This document shows, one piece after another, positions 39,287-47,587 of a stretch of DNA of 64,000 nt; the stretch's first letter is position 1; each line of letters begins with the position of its first letter. A program made the translations under genes and the position numbers. Below the pieces are notes generated by a model. The model did no database searches. It was not told the DNA's origin and was given only the letters and a program-made list of their open reading frames with translations. The stretch comes from Acidobacteriota bacterium (lineage in GTDB: Bacteria > Acidobacteriota > Holophagae > Holophagales > Holophagaceae). The DNA lies in the NCBI GenBank assembly GCA_016192145.1, contig JACPUT010000011.1, positions 1 through 64,000 on the forward strand, in the 5' to 3' direction.

Positions 39287-39302
39287 GTCGAGGGGCCGAG
39301 GC

Positions 39303-39689
39303 CTAGTGGGCCTCGGCACTCACCAGTTTCTGGTAGGCCGCGGCGTCCATGAGGTCGCCAGCCAGATCGCCCACCAGCTTGATCTTGATCATCCAACCCT
39401 TGCCATAGGGATCCTCGTTCACGAACTCGGGGTGCGCTTCGAGATCCCCATTGGTCTCGAGCACTTCGCAGCCGGTGGGCATGTAGAGCTCGCTGACCGT
39501 CTTCACGGATTCCACGGTGCCGAACTCGTCGCCGTGGTTGTAGGTCTCGCCGATTTCGGGCATGTCCACGAACACCACGTCACCCAGGGCATCCTGCGCG
39601 TAGTGGGTGATGCCGACCACGGCCGTGCCGTCGGCGGCGACCTTCAGCCACTCGTGGTCCTTGGTGTACTTGAGATCGGCGGGGTACAT
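39303..39689 (-). CDS. gcvH: Glycine cleavage system H protein
   Basis: 128 residues, normal length. The lipoyl-lysine lies in GTVESVKTVSELYMP. Other family residues: YTKDHEWLKV, YAQDALGDVVFVDMPEIG and NEDPYGKGWMIKI. It shuttles the aminomethyl group between GcvP and GcvT. It follows gcvT by 37 bases. The decarboxylase GcvP is not in the window, so the system is only partly clustered. Confidence 0.97.
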   Translation of the reverse strand: MYPADLKYTKDHEWLKVAADGTAVVGITHYAQDALGDVVFVDMPEIGETYNHGDEFGTVESVKTVSELYMPTGCEVLETNGDLEAHPEFVNEDPYGKGWMIKIKLVGDLAGDLMDAAAYQKLVSAEAH

Positions 39690-39726
39690 GAAGCCTCCAG
39701 CTGGGATGGGAATTCAGTTTAATGGG

Positions 39727-40836
39727 CTACGAGCGCTTGTAGAAGGGCGTGGGGATGATCTCAGCCTCGGCGGCCCGGCCGCGGATGTCGATCTGGATGC
39801 GGTTGCCCACGTTTGACAAGGCGGTGGGGACGTAGGCCAGGCCGATGTTGGCACCCACCGTGGGGCTGGGGGCGGCGGACGTGACGAAGCCCACAATCGC
39901 CCCATCCTTCAGCACGGCCATGCCATCCCGGGCGATGTCGCGCTTCTCGAAGGTCTTGAAGCCCACGAGCTTGCGGGTGAGGCCCGCGGCCTTGGCGCTC
40001 TCCAGGGCCGCCTTCCCGAGGAAGTCGCCCTTGGCGAGCTTCACGATCCAGCCAAGACCCGCTTCCAGGGCGTGGATCTCGTCGGTGATCTCATGGCCGT
40101 AGAGGGCCATCTTGCACTCCATGCGGAGGGTGTTGCGGCAGCCCAGGCCCGCGGGGCTGAGCCCCTTGCCCTGCCCCGCGGCCATCACGAGGTTCCAGAG
40201 CTTCTCGGTGTCGCCGGCGGCGCAGTAGAGCTCGAAGCCATCCTCGCCGGTGTAGCCGGTGCGGCTGATGAGGCACTTGATCCCGGAGACTTCGCCGTGG
40301 GTGAAATAGTAGTATTTGATGGCCTTGAGATCCGTGGCGGTGAGGGGCTGCAGGATGCCTTCCGCCAGGGGTCCCTGGAGGGCGATCTGGCCCGTGGCGT
40401 CGCTCTCGTTGGTGACGGTGACGTTGAAGCCCTTGGCCTTGGCGGTGACCCAGGCGAAGTCCTTGTCGATGTTGCCGGCGTTCACCACCAGCAGGCATTC
40501 GGTGTCGGATTCGCGGTAGATGAGGAGGTCATCCACGAAGGTGCCCTGCTCCGTGAGGAAGCCCGTGTAATGGATCTGCCCGTCCACGAGGCTCATCACG
40601 GCGTTGGGGGTGAGCCAGTCGAGGAAGCGGAGGGTATCGGGGCCCTTCACGCGGAACTCGCCCATGTGGCTGACGTCGAAGAGGCCGGCCTTGGTGCGCA
40701 CCGCTTCGTGCTCGGCGAGGATGCCCGCGGGGTACTGCACGGGCATGTCCCATCCCCCGAAATCCACCATCTTGGCGTTCAAGCCGCGGTGGGCGGCGTT
40801 GAGGGGCGTCTTCTTGAGCTCGGCCGTGGCGGACAT
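39727..40836 (-). CDS. gcvT: Aminomethyltransferase (glycine cleavage T protein)
   Basis: 369 residues. N-terminal features KMVDFGGWDMPVQYPAGILAEHEAVRTKAGLFDVSHMGEFRV, split here by natural variation, and the folate-binding region with GYTGEDGFELYCA and GLGCRNTLRMECKMALYGHEI are complete. It transfers the methylene group to tetrahydrofolate. No glycine riboswitch is recognisable in the 87 bases upstream, which hold only the promoter region shared with nothing else (sfsA lies upstream on the same strand). Confidence 0.96.
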   Translation of the reverse strand: MSATAELKKTPLNAAHRGLNAKMVDFGGWDMPVQYPAGILAEHEAVRTKAGLFDVSHMGEFRVKGPDTLRFLDWLTPNAVMSLVDGQIHYTGFLTEQGTFVDDLLIYRESDTECLLVVNAGNIDKDFAWVTAKAKGFNVTVTNESDATGQIALQGPLAEGILQPLTATDLKAIKYYYFTHGEVSGIKCLISRTGYTGEDGFELYCAAGDTEKLWNLVMAAGQGKGLSPAGLGCRNTLRMECKMALYGHEITDEIHALEAGLGWIVKLAKGDFLGKAALESAKAAGLTRKLVGFKTFEKRDIARDGMAVLKDGAIVGFVTSAAPSPTVGANIGLAYVPTALSNVGNRIQIDIRGRAAEAEIIPTPFYKRS

Positions 40837-40923
40837 GTCGACTCCGGGTAGAACCCCCAGTCTAGCTTGGAAGGCGGCTCCCGTCTTGCCCTGGAAGGGC
40901 CCACCAAGGGGCTGTGAACGCCA

Positions 40924-41667
40924 TCACCGGCGAATCCAGGGCAGGAGGCCACCCAGATCCCAGCTCAGGGTCCACGTGCCTTCGGGATTCCGCTGGGCGT
41001 CCAGCCGGACCTGGAGGGGGAGGGTGTGGACTCCAGCCTCCGCGGCCCGGTCCAGCTCGGTGGCGTAGGCGGGATCGATGTCCCGGGCGGCGTCGAATCG
41101 ATCCACGTCGGTCCGATGGACGAAGAACGCGATGGCGGCCACCTGCCCTCGCGCCACCATCGCCTGCAATTCCCGCAGGTGCTTCGCGCCCCGTTCCGTG
41201 ACGGCATCGGGGAAGGTCGCCCAGGGCCCCTCCTTCAAAGTGGTGTTCTTCACCTCGATGTAGACCTCGCGGCCCTGCGCGTCCCGCGCGAACACATCGA
41301 TGCGGCTTCGCTCCGCCCCGTATTTCACTTCGGTCTTCACATCCCGAAGGCCTGGCAGCCCAGGGATCCGGCCCTGGCGAGCGGCTTCGGCCACCACGCG
41401 GTTGGGTATGCCCGTCTCCACGCCGACCCAGGCGCCGGAGCGCTCACAGGCCAGCCATGTCCACTTGAGCTTGCGATCGGGGTTGGCCGCGGGCTCCAGG
41501 AGCACGCGATCGCCTGGTTCCCAGCAGGTCTTCATGGAGCCGGTGTTGGTGGTGTGGGCGGTGACGACGGACCCATCGGGCAAGGTCACGTCGGCCAGGA
41601 ACCGCTTGTAACGCTGGAGGATCCGTCCTTCGACGAGATTGGACCGGGTGATCAGCGGCTGGGCCAT
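40924..41667 (-). CDS. sfsA: SfsA family nuclease-like protein
   Basis: 247 residues. N-terminal OB-like part (RYKRFLADVTLPDGSVVTAHTTNTGSM) and a PD-(D/E)xK-like core with RIDVFARDAQGREVYIEVKNTTL and FPDAVTERGAKHLREL, ending AFFVHRTDVDRF. SfsA was named for sugar-fermentation stimulation in E. coli and has DNA/RNA nuclease-like residues (D in RIDVF, ExK in EVK). ATG 41667 is taken; a TTG two codons upstream is possible. It overlaps the gmhB stop by 16 bases. Confidence 0.93.
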   Translation of the reverse strand: MAQPLITRSNLVEGRILQRYKRFLADVTLPDGSVVTAHTTNTGSMKTCWEPGDRVLLEPAANPDRKLKWTWLACERSGAWVGVETGIPNRVVAEAARQGRIPGLPGLRDVKTEVKYGAERSRIDVFARDAQGREVYIEVKNTTLKEGPWATFPDAVTERGAKHLRELQAMVARGQVAAIAFFVHRTDVDRFDAARDIDPAYATELDRAAEAGVHTLPLQVRLDAQRNPEGTWTLSWDLGGLLPWIRR

Positions 41668-42221
41668 GGCCAACCCGCGAGGATGTGGTCCACGGCATGG
41701 GTGAGGGAATCCGCTACGTGCTCGGCCTCGCCGGGGTCATGGGTGGCACCGTAACCCGTGCGCACCATGCAGGCCCGGCAGCCGGCCCGGTGCCCCGCCT
41801 GCACGTCGATGTCCTTGTCGCCGACCATCCAGGATCCGGCGAGGTCGAGCCCATGCTCCTCCGCGGCGCGCCGCAACATGCCGGGGTTCGGCTTGCGGTC
41901 GGCGTGATCGGCAACCGCGTAGTGCCCCTGCCCCTTCTCGTGATGGGGGGAGACGTAGACCGCGTCGATGTGGGCGTCCTCCATCGCCAATAACGTGCCC
42001 ATGCGGCTCATGACGGCGCTGAAATCCTGCCATCCGTAGTAACCCCGCCCGATGCCGCTCTGATTGGTGACCACCACGACGGGAATCCCCGCGGCGTTGA
42101 GCCGTGCCACGGCTTTGGCGGCGCCGGGGATGAGCACCAAGTCCTCCGGCTTGTGGAGGTAGTCCACCTCCTCGTTGAGGGTGCCATCGCGATCCAGGAA
42201 TACGGCCGGACGTAGGATCAA
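41652..42221 (-). CDS. gmhB: D-glycero-D-manno-heptose 1,7-bisphosphate phosphatase
   Basis: 189 residues of the HAD-IIIA family: nucleophile motif VFLDRDGTLNEEVDYLHKPED, then VVVTNQSGIGRGYYG, HADRKPNPGMLRRA and MVGDKDIDVQAGHRAG. It removes the C7 phosphate in the ADP-heptose pathway of LPS inner core. TTG 42221 is favoured: GGAG lies eight bases upstream and it overlaps the beta-propeller gene's stop as TTGA; GTG 42230 is the alternative. The usual four zinc-binding cysteines are not evident. Confidence 0.88.
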   Translation of the reverse strand: MILRPAVFLDRDGTLNEEVDYLHKPEDLVLIPGAAKAVARLNAAGIPVVVVTNQSGIGRGYYGWQDFSAVMSRMGTLLAMEDAHIDAVYVSPHHEKGQGHYAVADHADRKPNPGMLRRAAEEHGLDLAGSWMVGDKDIDVQAGHRAGCRACMVRTGYGATHDPGEAEHVADSLTHAVDHILAGWPWPSR

Positions 42222-43306
42222 GGCACCCACTCCGCCACGAACACGTTGAACTGGCGGGGGCCGTTCATCACCCTGCCGCTCACCCACAGGAGCTGCTTGC
42301 CGTCGGGGCTGAAGCAGGGGAAGGAGTTGAAGGTGCCGGTGTGGGTGATCTGCTCCAGGCCCGTGCCGTCCAGGTTCACGCGGAAGAGGTCGAAGGTGCG
42401 CCCCAGCCCATTGCGGTCATGGTGGTTGCTGGCGAAGACCACGCCCTTGCCATCGGGGGTGAAGATGGGCGCGAAGGCCGCGCCAGGCAGTTTGGTGAGC
42501 TGCTGCTTGTTCCCGCCATCCGCGTCCATCACCCAGATGTCCATCTGCATGGGTTCCACCAGGTGCTGCTTCAAGAGGTCCCTGTATTTCGCGGTGGCCG
42601 CCTCCCCCACGGGATAGTTGGTCCGCCAGGCGATCCTCTTGCCATCGGGACTGTAGACGGCTCCACCGTCGTAGCCCACCCCATCCGTCAGCCGCTGGAG
42701 GCTCTTTCCGTTGGAGCGAACCTTCCAGATGTCGATGTCCCCGCCGCGTTCGGAGGTGAACACGATCCAGGCCCCATCGGGGCTGCCCGTCGCTTCCGCG
42801 TCGTACCCCGGGGAGGCGGCGAAGGGTTTCATTCCGGAGCCATCGGCCTTGCCGGTGTATAGGTCGTATCCGGGGAAGACCGGCCAGCGGTAGGTGCCGG
42901 GGGTGAAGGGTGGCGCTTCGGGGCAGCCGGGGGCATCCCCGTGAGTCGAGGCGAAGATGATGTTCCCCCCCTTCATGAACCAGCCGCAGGTGACCCGGCC
43001 CTTCCCGGTGGAGACGCGCTTCTGGTCGCTGCCATCGGGGTTCATGGTGTAGAGCTGATCGCAGGGGTGGCCATCCCGGGTGCTCTGGAAGACGATCATC
43101 TTCCCATCGGGACTCCAGTAGGCCTCGGCGTTGGAGCCCACCTGGGTGAGCTGCCGGGGATTCCGGAGGTGGGTTTCCTTCGGATCCAGCAGCGGATTCG
43201 AGGCCGGGCTGGAGGGCTCAGGCCGCAGCTGGGCGACGAGGGGCGTCGAAAGCAATCCCGCGACCAGGAAATAGGAGGCCAGGAGGTTTCGGGCAGCTGG
43301 GTTCAT
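42218..43306 (-). CDS. Secreted TolB-like PD40 beta-propeller protein
   Basis: 362 residues with a signal peptide (about 1-25; LLASYFLVAGLLSTPLVAQ). At least six PD40/WD40-like blades are visible, with repeats such as AYWSPDGKMIVFQSTRDG, GSPDGAWIVFTSERGGD, VYSPDGKRIAWRTN, IFTPDGKGVVFASN and CFSPDGKQLLWVSGR. It is probably periplasmic. Pal, TolA or TolR genes are absent, so it is not the canonical TolB. It is coupled to gmhB downstream. Confidence 0.88.
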   Translation of the reverse strand: MNPAARNLLASYFLVAGLLSTPLVAQLRPEPSSPASNPLLDPKETHLRNPRQLTQVGSNAEAYWSPDGKMIVFQSTRDGHPCDQLYTMNPDGSDQKRVSTGKGRVTCGWFMKGGNIIFASTHGDAPGCPEAPPFTPGTYRWPVFPGYDLYTGKADGSGMKPFAASPGYDAEATGSPDGAWIVFTSERGGDIDIWKVRSNGKSLQRLTDGVGYDGGAVYSPDGKRIAWRTNYPVGEAATAKYRDLLKQHLVEPMQMDIWVMDADGGNKQQLTKLPGAAFAPIFTPDGKGVVFASNHHDRNGLGRTFDLFRVNLDGTGLEQITHTGTFNSFPCFSPDGKQLLWVSGRVMNGPRQFNVFVAEWVP

Positions 43307-43404
43307 GCCCCAACTATCCCAGAGTTCGGGGGCCTTGGCGCGGCTTGCGAAGTTGGTCGGGATGGGGCGGCGTGGCAGACTGTGGGGATTGAACGGGGAA
43401 CGTC

Positions 43405-44103
43405 ATGATCGACAAGCGGGTGGGCAGCGCCGAGGAAGCCTTGAAGGACGTGTTCGACGGAGCGCACCTGGCCGTCGGGGGCTTCGGCCTCTGCGGCATC
43501 CCGGAAAACCTCATCGCGGCCCTGGTGAAACGGGGCGTGAAGGGCCTGACCTGCTATTCCAACAATGCCGGCGTGGATGATTTCGGGCTGGGACTCCTGC
43601 TCCAGAACCGCCAGGTCAAGAAGATGGTCAGCTCCTACGTGGGCGAGAACGCAGAGTTCGAGCGCCAGTATCTGAGCGGAGAGCTGGAAGTCGAACTCGT
43701 TCCCCAGGGCACCTTGGCCGAGCGCATGCGCGCTGGCGGAGCGGGGATCCCGGCCTTCTACACCCCCACCGGGGCGGGCACGCTGGTGGCCGAAGGCAAG
43801 GACATTCGCACCTTCGATGGGAAGGAATGCATCCTCGAGGCGGGCATCCATGCCGATTTCTCGCTGGTGAAGGCCTGGAAAGCCGATCGGCTGGGCAATC
43901 TGATCTACCGGAAGACCGCCCGGAACTTCAACCCCATGGCGGCGACCTGCGGAAAGGTCTGCATCGCCGAGGTGGAGGAGATCGTGGAAGTGGGCGAGCT
44001 CGACCCGGACCAGGTCCACACTCCCGGCGTCTATGTGCAGCGCCTCATCCTGGCCCCTTCGTTGGAGAAGCGCATCGAGAAGGTCGTCACCCGCAAGGGG
44101 TGA
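43405..44103 (+). CDS. 3-oxoacid CoA-transferase subunit A, unpaired
   Basis: 232 residues of the family I CoA-transferase alpha subunit (ScoA/AtoD): [55 protein letters not shown], and [22 protein letters not shown]. The enzyme moves CoA between succinyl-CoA and acetoacetate or related acids. The catalytic Glu is in the B subunit, which normally follows directly; here the next gene is convergent and starts where this one stops (TGATCA shared). Thus the B subunit must be elsewhere or the enzyme is split. GGGGA lies six bases upstream of ATG 43405. Confidence 0.92.
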   Translation: MIDKRVGSAEEALKDVFDGAHLAVGGFGLCGIPENLIAALVKRGVKGLTCYSNNAGVDDFGLGLLLQNRQVKKMVSSYVGENAEFERQYLSGELEVELVPQGTLAERMRAGGAGIPAFYTPTGAGTLVAEGKDIRTFDGKECILEAGIHADFSLVKAWKADRLGNLIYRKTARNFNPMAATCGKVCIAEVEEIVEVGELDPDQVHTPGVYVQRLILAPSLEKRIEKVVTRKG

Positions 44104-45855
44104 TCAGCCTTCGAGGGGCAGGTCCAGCCGCACCTTCGTCCGCCCGGGCATGCTTTCGAGGCTCATGACGCCCTCGTAGGCGCCCATGAGCTGGGCGCAA
44201 GCGGCGAGGCCCGGTGCCGGCAGGCGCCCTTCCATGGGCGCTGATTCGGAGAGACCCGAGAAAGGTTCAAAGGCCACCGCCTGCAGTTCCGGCGTGATGG
44301 CGACGCCGTCATCCTCAAAGGTGAGGGTGAGGTGCTTGCCATCCCCTTCGGTTCCGATCACGAGGCGGCGCGGGGGCGGCATCCCCTCCATGGCGTTCTG
44401 GATCAGGTAACCGATGACTTCGGTGAAATCGGAGGGCACTCCGAACAGCCGGGCGGAAGCGGCCTTGAGATTGAAGGTCACCTCCAAACCCACGGGCACC
44501 GATCCGAGCACCCTGAGGATTTCGAGCTCCTGGGGGAGGAGGGCATGGAGGTCGAGGTGCTCCGGCATGGCGGAACCTACCTGGCCCCCCCGGCGCAGGA
44601 CGGCCTTGATCAGGCTGACCACCCGAGTGCCGGCTTCGGGATTCCCGCCGGTCGCGAGGGCCTCCAGATCCGTGAGCATCTTGGGGGCCAGGGCATTGAG
44701 AAGGTCGCCCACCGCGACATTGCGGCTCCGCTGGCCCGCCGCATGCTGGGCTTTCTGAAGTTCTCCGAGGGAGGTTTCCACGCGTTCATAGCTCTCGGCC
44801 AGGGCCTGGTGGGCCTGGTTGAGGGTGGAGATGAGGCTGGCGTTGGAGGCGCTCACCTGGAGGATGCCACCGTAGAGGCCCATCAGCTCCCGCTCGTGGG
44901 CTTGGAAGGCGCCCGAGTCCCGCGCCGCGGCGAGGAGGCCCCACAGCCCGGGAACGCCCGTGCGGCTGGCCAGGGGCAGTACGAGCCCATGGGAACGGTG
45001 GGTCCACCACCCCAGCTCTAGGCCGAGGTCCCAAAGGGGGCTGTGATTCAGCTCTTCGTCGCCGAAGGCCTGATCCCAAGCCAGGCTTTGGAGGCGCCCC
45101 ACGATCGGATGGTCCACTCCCAACACGGGAAGGACGCGGGTTCCCTCGCTGTCCCAGGCCCTCCCCTCCATGTAGCCCCCGCTATCGTGGACGCGGTAGG
45201 CGGAGATGCGCTGCAGGCCGAGTTCCTGCTGGGCCTGATCCAGCACCCGCTCGAAGATCCGCTCGGGTTCATGCTCGCCCACCATGGCCTGGCTGAGGTT
45301 GAAGAGGCTGCTGAGGTTCCGGTTCCGGGCCTCCAACTCCCGCTGGGCTTCGGTGAGGCGGCGGTTGCTCTCCTGGGCCTCCTTGAGTTGGGCTTCCAGG
45401 TGTTCCACGACCTGTTGGGTGAATTGGCGGAGGGCGGCACCTTCCCTGCCCTGTTCGATGCGATCCCGCCGTCCGGCGAGGTAGCCCTTCACCTGCTCGA
45501 CGAAGTGGAAGGGATCGATGGGTTTGGAAATGAACCCGTCGCAGCCGGTGACGAGGGCGGTTTCCCGATCGCTGCGCATGGTCTTGGCCGTCAGGGCCAC
45601 GATGAGGGTGGTGTCCAGATCTCGCTGCTGCCGGAGCTTGGTGGCCACTTCGAAGCCGGAGAGCCCAGGCAGGTTGATGTCGAGCAGCACGAGGTCGGGC
45701 TTGATGTCCATGGCCATCTCGAAGCCGCGCATGCCCTCTTCGGCCCAGTGCATGTCGAACCCGGCTTGGCCCAGCAGCCGCTGGACGAGGCGCCAGTTCA
45801 TGGGGTTGTCCTCGATGCAGAGGATCCGGCCCAGGGAGCCCCCGCCCGCACTCAT
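44104..45855 (-). CDS. Receiver-GAF protein with degenerate kinase end
   Basis: 583 residues. A full receiver domain (1-125; acidic E15-D16, phospho-acceptor D59 in LVLLDINLPG, T89, K111) is followed by a coiled coil (130-185) and a GAF-like domain (about 190-345). A kinase-like end lies at about 365-580. The DHp region (GQRSRNVAVGDLLNAL) has no phospho-His; the ATPase keeps LIQNAMEG and FEDDGVAI but has lost a clear glycine-rich G2 box (RLPAPGLAACAQLMGA). It probably takes phosphate from the upstream kinase, with which it is coupled by ATGA, and acts by an altered output. Confidence 0.85.
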   Translation of the reverse strand: MSAGGGSLGRILCIEDNPMNWRLVQRLLGQAGFDMHWAEEGMRGFEMAMDIKPDLVLLDINLPGLSGFEVATKLRQQRDLDTTLIVALTAKTMRSDRETALVTGCDGFISKPIDPFHFVEQVKGYLAGRRDRIEQGREGAALRQFTQQVVEHLEAQLKEAQESNRRLTEAQRELEARNRNLSSLFNLSQAMVGEHEPERIFERVLDQAQQELGLQRISAYRVHDSGGYMEGRAWDSEGTRVLPVLGVDHPIVGRLQSLAWDQAFGDEELNHSPLWDLGLELGWWTHRSHGLVLPLASRTGVPGLWGLLAAARDSGAFQAHERELMGLYGGILQVSASNASLISTLNQAHQALAESYERVETSLGELQKAQHAAGQRSRNVAVGDLLNALAPKMLTDLEALATGGNPEAGTRVVSLIKAVLRRGGQVGSAMPEHLDLHALLPQELEILRVLGSVPVGLEVTFNLKAASARLFGVPSDFTEVIGYLIQNAMEGMPPPRRLVIGTEGDGKHLTLTFEDDGVAITPELQAVAFEPFSGLSESAPMEGRLPAPGLAACAQLMGAYEGVMSLESMPGRTKVRLDLPLEG

Positions 45856-47519
45856 GATCCCACCTCGTTGAGGAGGGGCATCTCCACGGTGAAGGTGCTT
45901 CCACGCCCCTTCTCACTTCGCACGGAGATATGTCCGTGCATGTAGCCCATGATCCGCTGGGAGATCGCGAGGCCCAGGCCCGTGCCGCCGAAGCGGCGGG
46001 TGATGCTGCCATCCACCTGCTGGAATGGCCTGAACAACCGGGCCATCTCGTCCTGCGTCATGCCGATGCCCGTGTCCTGGATGTGGACACGGAACGTATG
46101 GCCTTCGGTTTCCGCCTGGATCCGCACCTCTCCCGCCTCCGTGAACTTGACGGCATTCCCCACCAGGTTATTGAACACCTGCCGCATCCGCTCGGGATCG
46201 CCCAGCACGCGATAGGGGCCATCGGGCCGCTGATAGGCGAGCTTGATGGGGCGCTCCTTCACGAGGCCCTGGGCCATGCCACGCACCTCGTCGAGGATCT
46301 GGATGGGGTCCATCTCCACCAACTCCATCTCCATCTTTCCGGCCTCGATCTTGGAGAGGTCGAGGATCTGATCGATCAGGCCCAGGAGGGTGCGGCCGTT
46401 CTGGTAGATGATCTGGATGTCATCCCGCAACTCCTGGCCCAACTGCCCGTCCTGCAGCAGCATGCCTGAGAAACCGATGATGGAGTTCAGCGGGGTCCGA
46501 AGCTCGTGGCTCATGTTGGCGCGGAACTCATCCTTGAGGCGATCCACCTCTTGGAGCTTCTGATAGCTGGTGAGGAGGTTCTGGTTGAGGGTCTGGAGTT
46601 CCTGGGTCTTCTCCTCCACCTTTTCTTCCAGGGTCTCAGCCCAGGCCTTGAGCTCACCTCGGCTCTGCTCGAGGCCGCGGGTGCGCTCCTGCACCAGCTG
46701 CTCGAGGTTGGCCCGGATCTCCTCCAGCTCCCAGATGGTTTCCATGAGCTGCCGGGTGCGTTCCTGCACGCGGTACTCGAGGAGCCGGTTCTGCCGCTCG
46801 ATCTCGTCGCGGCTCACCTTGAGCCGATCGGTCATCAGCTGGAACGCCTTGGAGAGATCCTCCAGTTCGTCCCGGGTGCGGACTTCCACCGGGGGGCTCT
46901 CGAGGTTGCCGCTGGCCACGGCCTGAGCGGCCTGGGTGAGTTGCAGGACGGGGCGCAAATACCGGTTGGATAGGAAAGCGGCGACGAAGACTCCCAGGAC
47001 GAGGATCACGCCGCCGACGAGAAGGCTCGCGCGAATGTTCCGGGAGATGGCGGCCTCCGTATCCTCGGTGGAAAAGCCCATGGTGAGCACCCCCACCATG
47101 GAAGTCTGGGGATCCTCGTAGAAGATCGGCGCGGTCACGACCAGCAGCTCCCCCCGAGTCATCACCCGGGCCACCGTCAGCGGGACCTGGGGCCGTTCCT
47201 GGGCGAGCCAGCCGGGAACGTTGGGTGTGCTGTCGAGGGTCTTCCCGGCAGCATCGTAGACGGCGCTGAATTGGAAGGCAGGCACCTTCTGCTGGACCCC
47301 TTGGAGGATCTTGGCCACTTCGCGGGTGCGGCCGTGGGTGAGGTTCGGGCCGAGGGCATAGCTGGCCGTTTCGGCCACTTGGCGCGCGCTCAGCTTGGCC
47401 TGGTCCAGCACCAGCTCGCGGGTCCAGGTGGGGTAGATCACCACGTTGAAGAGGATGAATCCGAGCACAAGCAGGCTGATCACCAGAGTCAGCTTGGTTT
47501 TGATGGAGGCCCGGAACAT
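45852..47519 (-). CDS. HAMP sensor histidine kinase
   Basis: 555 residues. Two membrane helices (about 10-30 and 165-185) enclose a periplasmic sensor of about 135 residues (sCache-like). A HAMP domain (186-240), a long coiled coil (240-330), and HisKA with phospho-His338 in FRANMSHELRTPLNSI follow. The HATPase has NNLVGNAVKFTEAG, DTGIGMTQDEMARLFRPF and GGTGLGLAISQRI. It is a fully active-looking hybrid-class kinase without its own receiver. The partner is most likely the receiver-GAF protein downstream, joined by ATGA. The chemoreceptor gene lies 68 bases upstream. Confidence 0.94.
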   Translation of the reverse strand: MFRASIKTKLTLVISLLVLGFILFNVVIYPTWTRELVLDQAKLSARQVAETASYALGPNLTHGRTREVAKILQGVQQKVPAFQFSAVYDAAGKTLDSTPNVPGWLAQERPQVPLTVARVMTRGELLVVTAPIFYEDPQTSMVGVLTMGFSTEDTEAAISRNIRASLLVGGVILVLGVFVAAFLSNRYLRPVLQLTQAAQAVASGNLESPPVEVRTRDELEDLSKAFQLMTDRLKVSRDEIERQNRLLEYRVQERTRQLMETIWELEEIRANLEQLVQERTRGLEQSRGELKAWAETLEEKVEEKTQELQTLNQNLLTSYQKLQEVDRLKDEFRANMSHELRTPLNSIIGFSGMLLQDGQLGQELRDDIQIIYQNGRTLLGLIDQILDLSKIEAGKMEMELVEMDPIQILDEVRGMAQGLVKERPIKLAYQRPDGPYRVLGDPERMRQVFNNLVGNAVKFTEAGEVRIQAETEGHTFRVHIQDTGIGMTQDEMARLFRPFQQVDGSITRRFGGTGLGLAISQRIMGYMHGHISVRSEKGRGSTFTVEMPLLNEVGS

Positions 47520-47587
47520 CTGGACAGTCTAGCTAGAGGCGCGGGGTCGTGGGTCGGACTCTCTCGGGCACCCTGTCCGGGACGGGG

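Noticed and set aside
40837-40923. Glycine riboswitch upstream of gcvT
   Set aside because: The 87-base gap shows no glycine aptamer core and is too short for the usual tandem aptamer.
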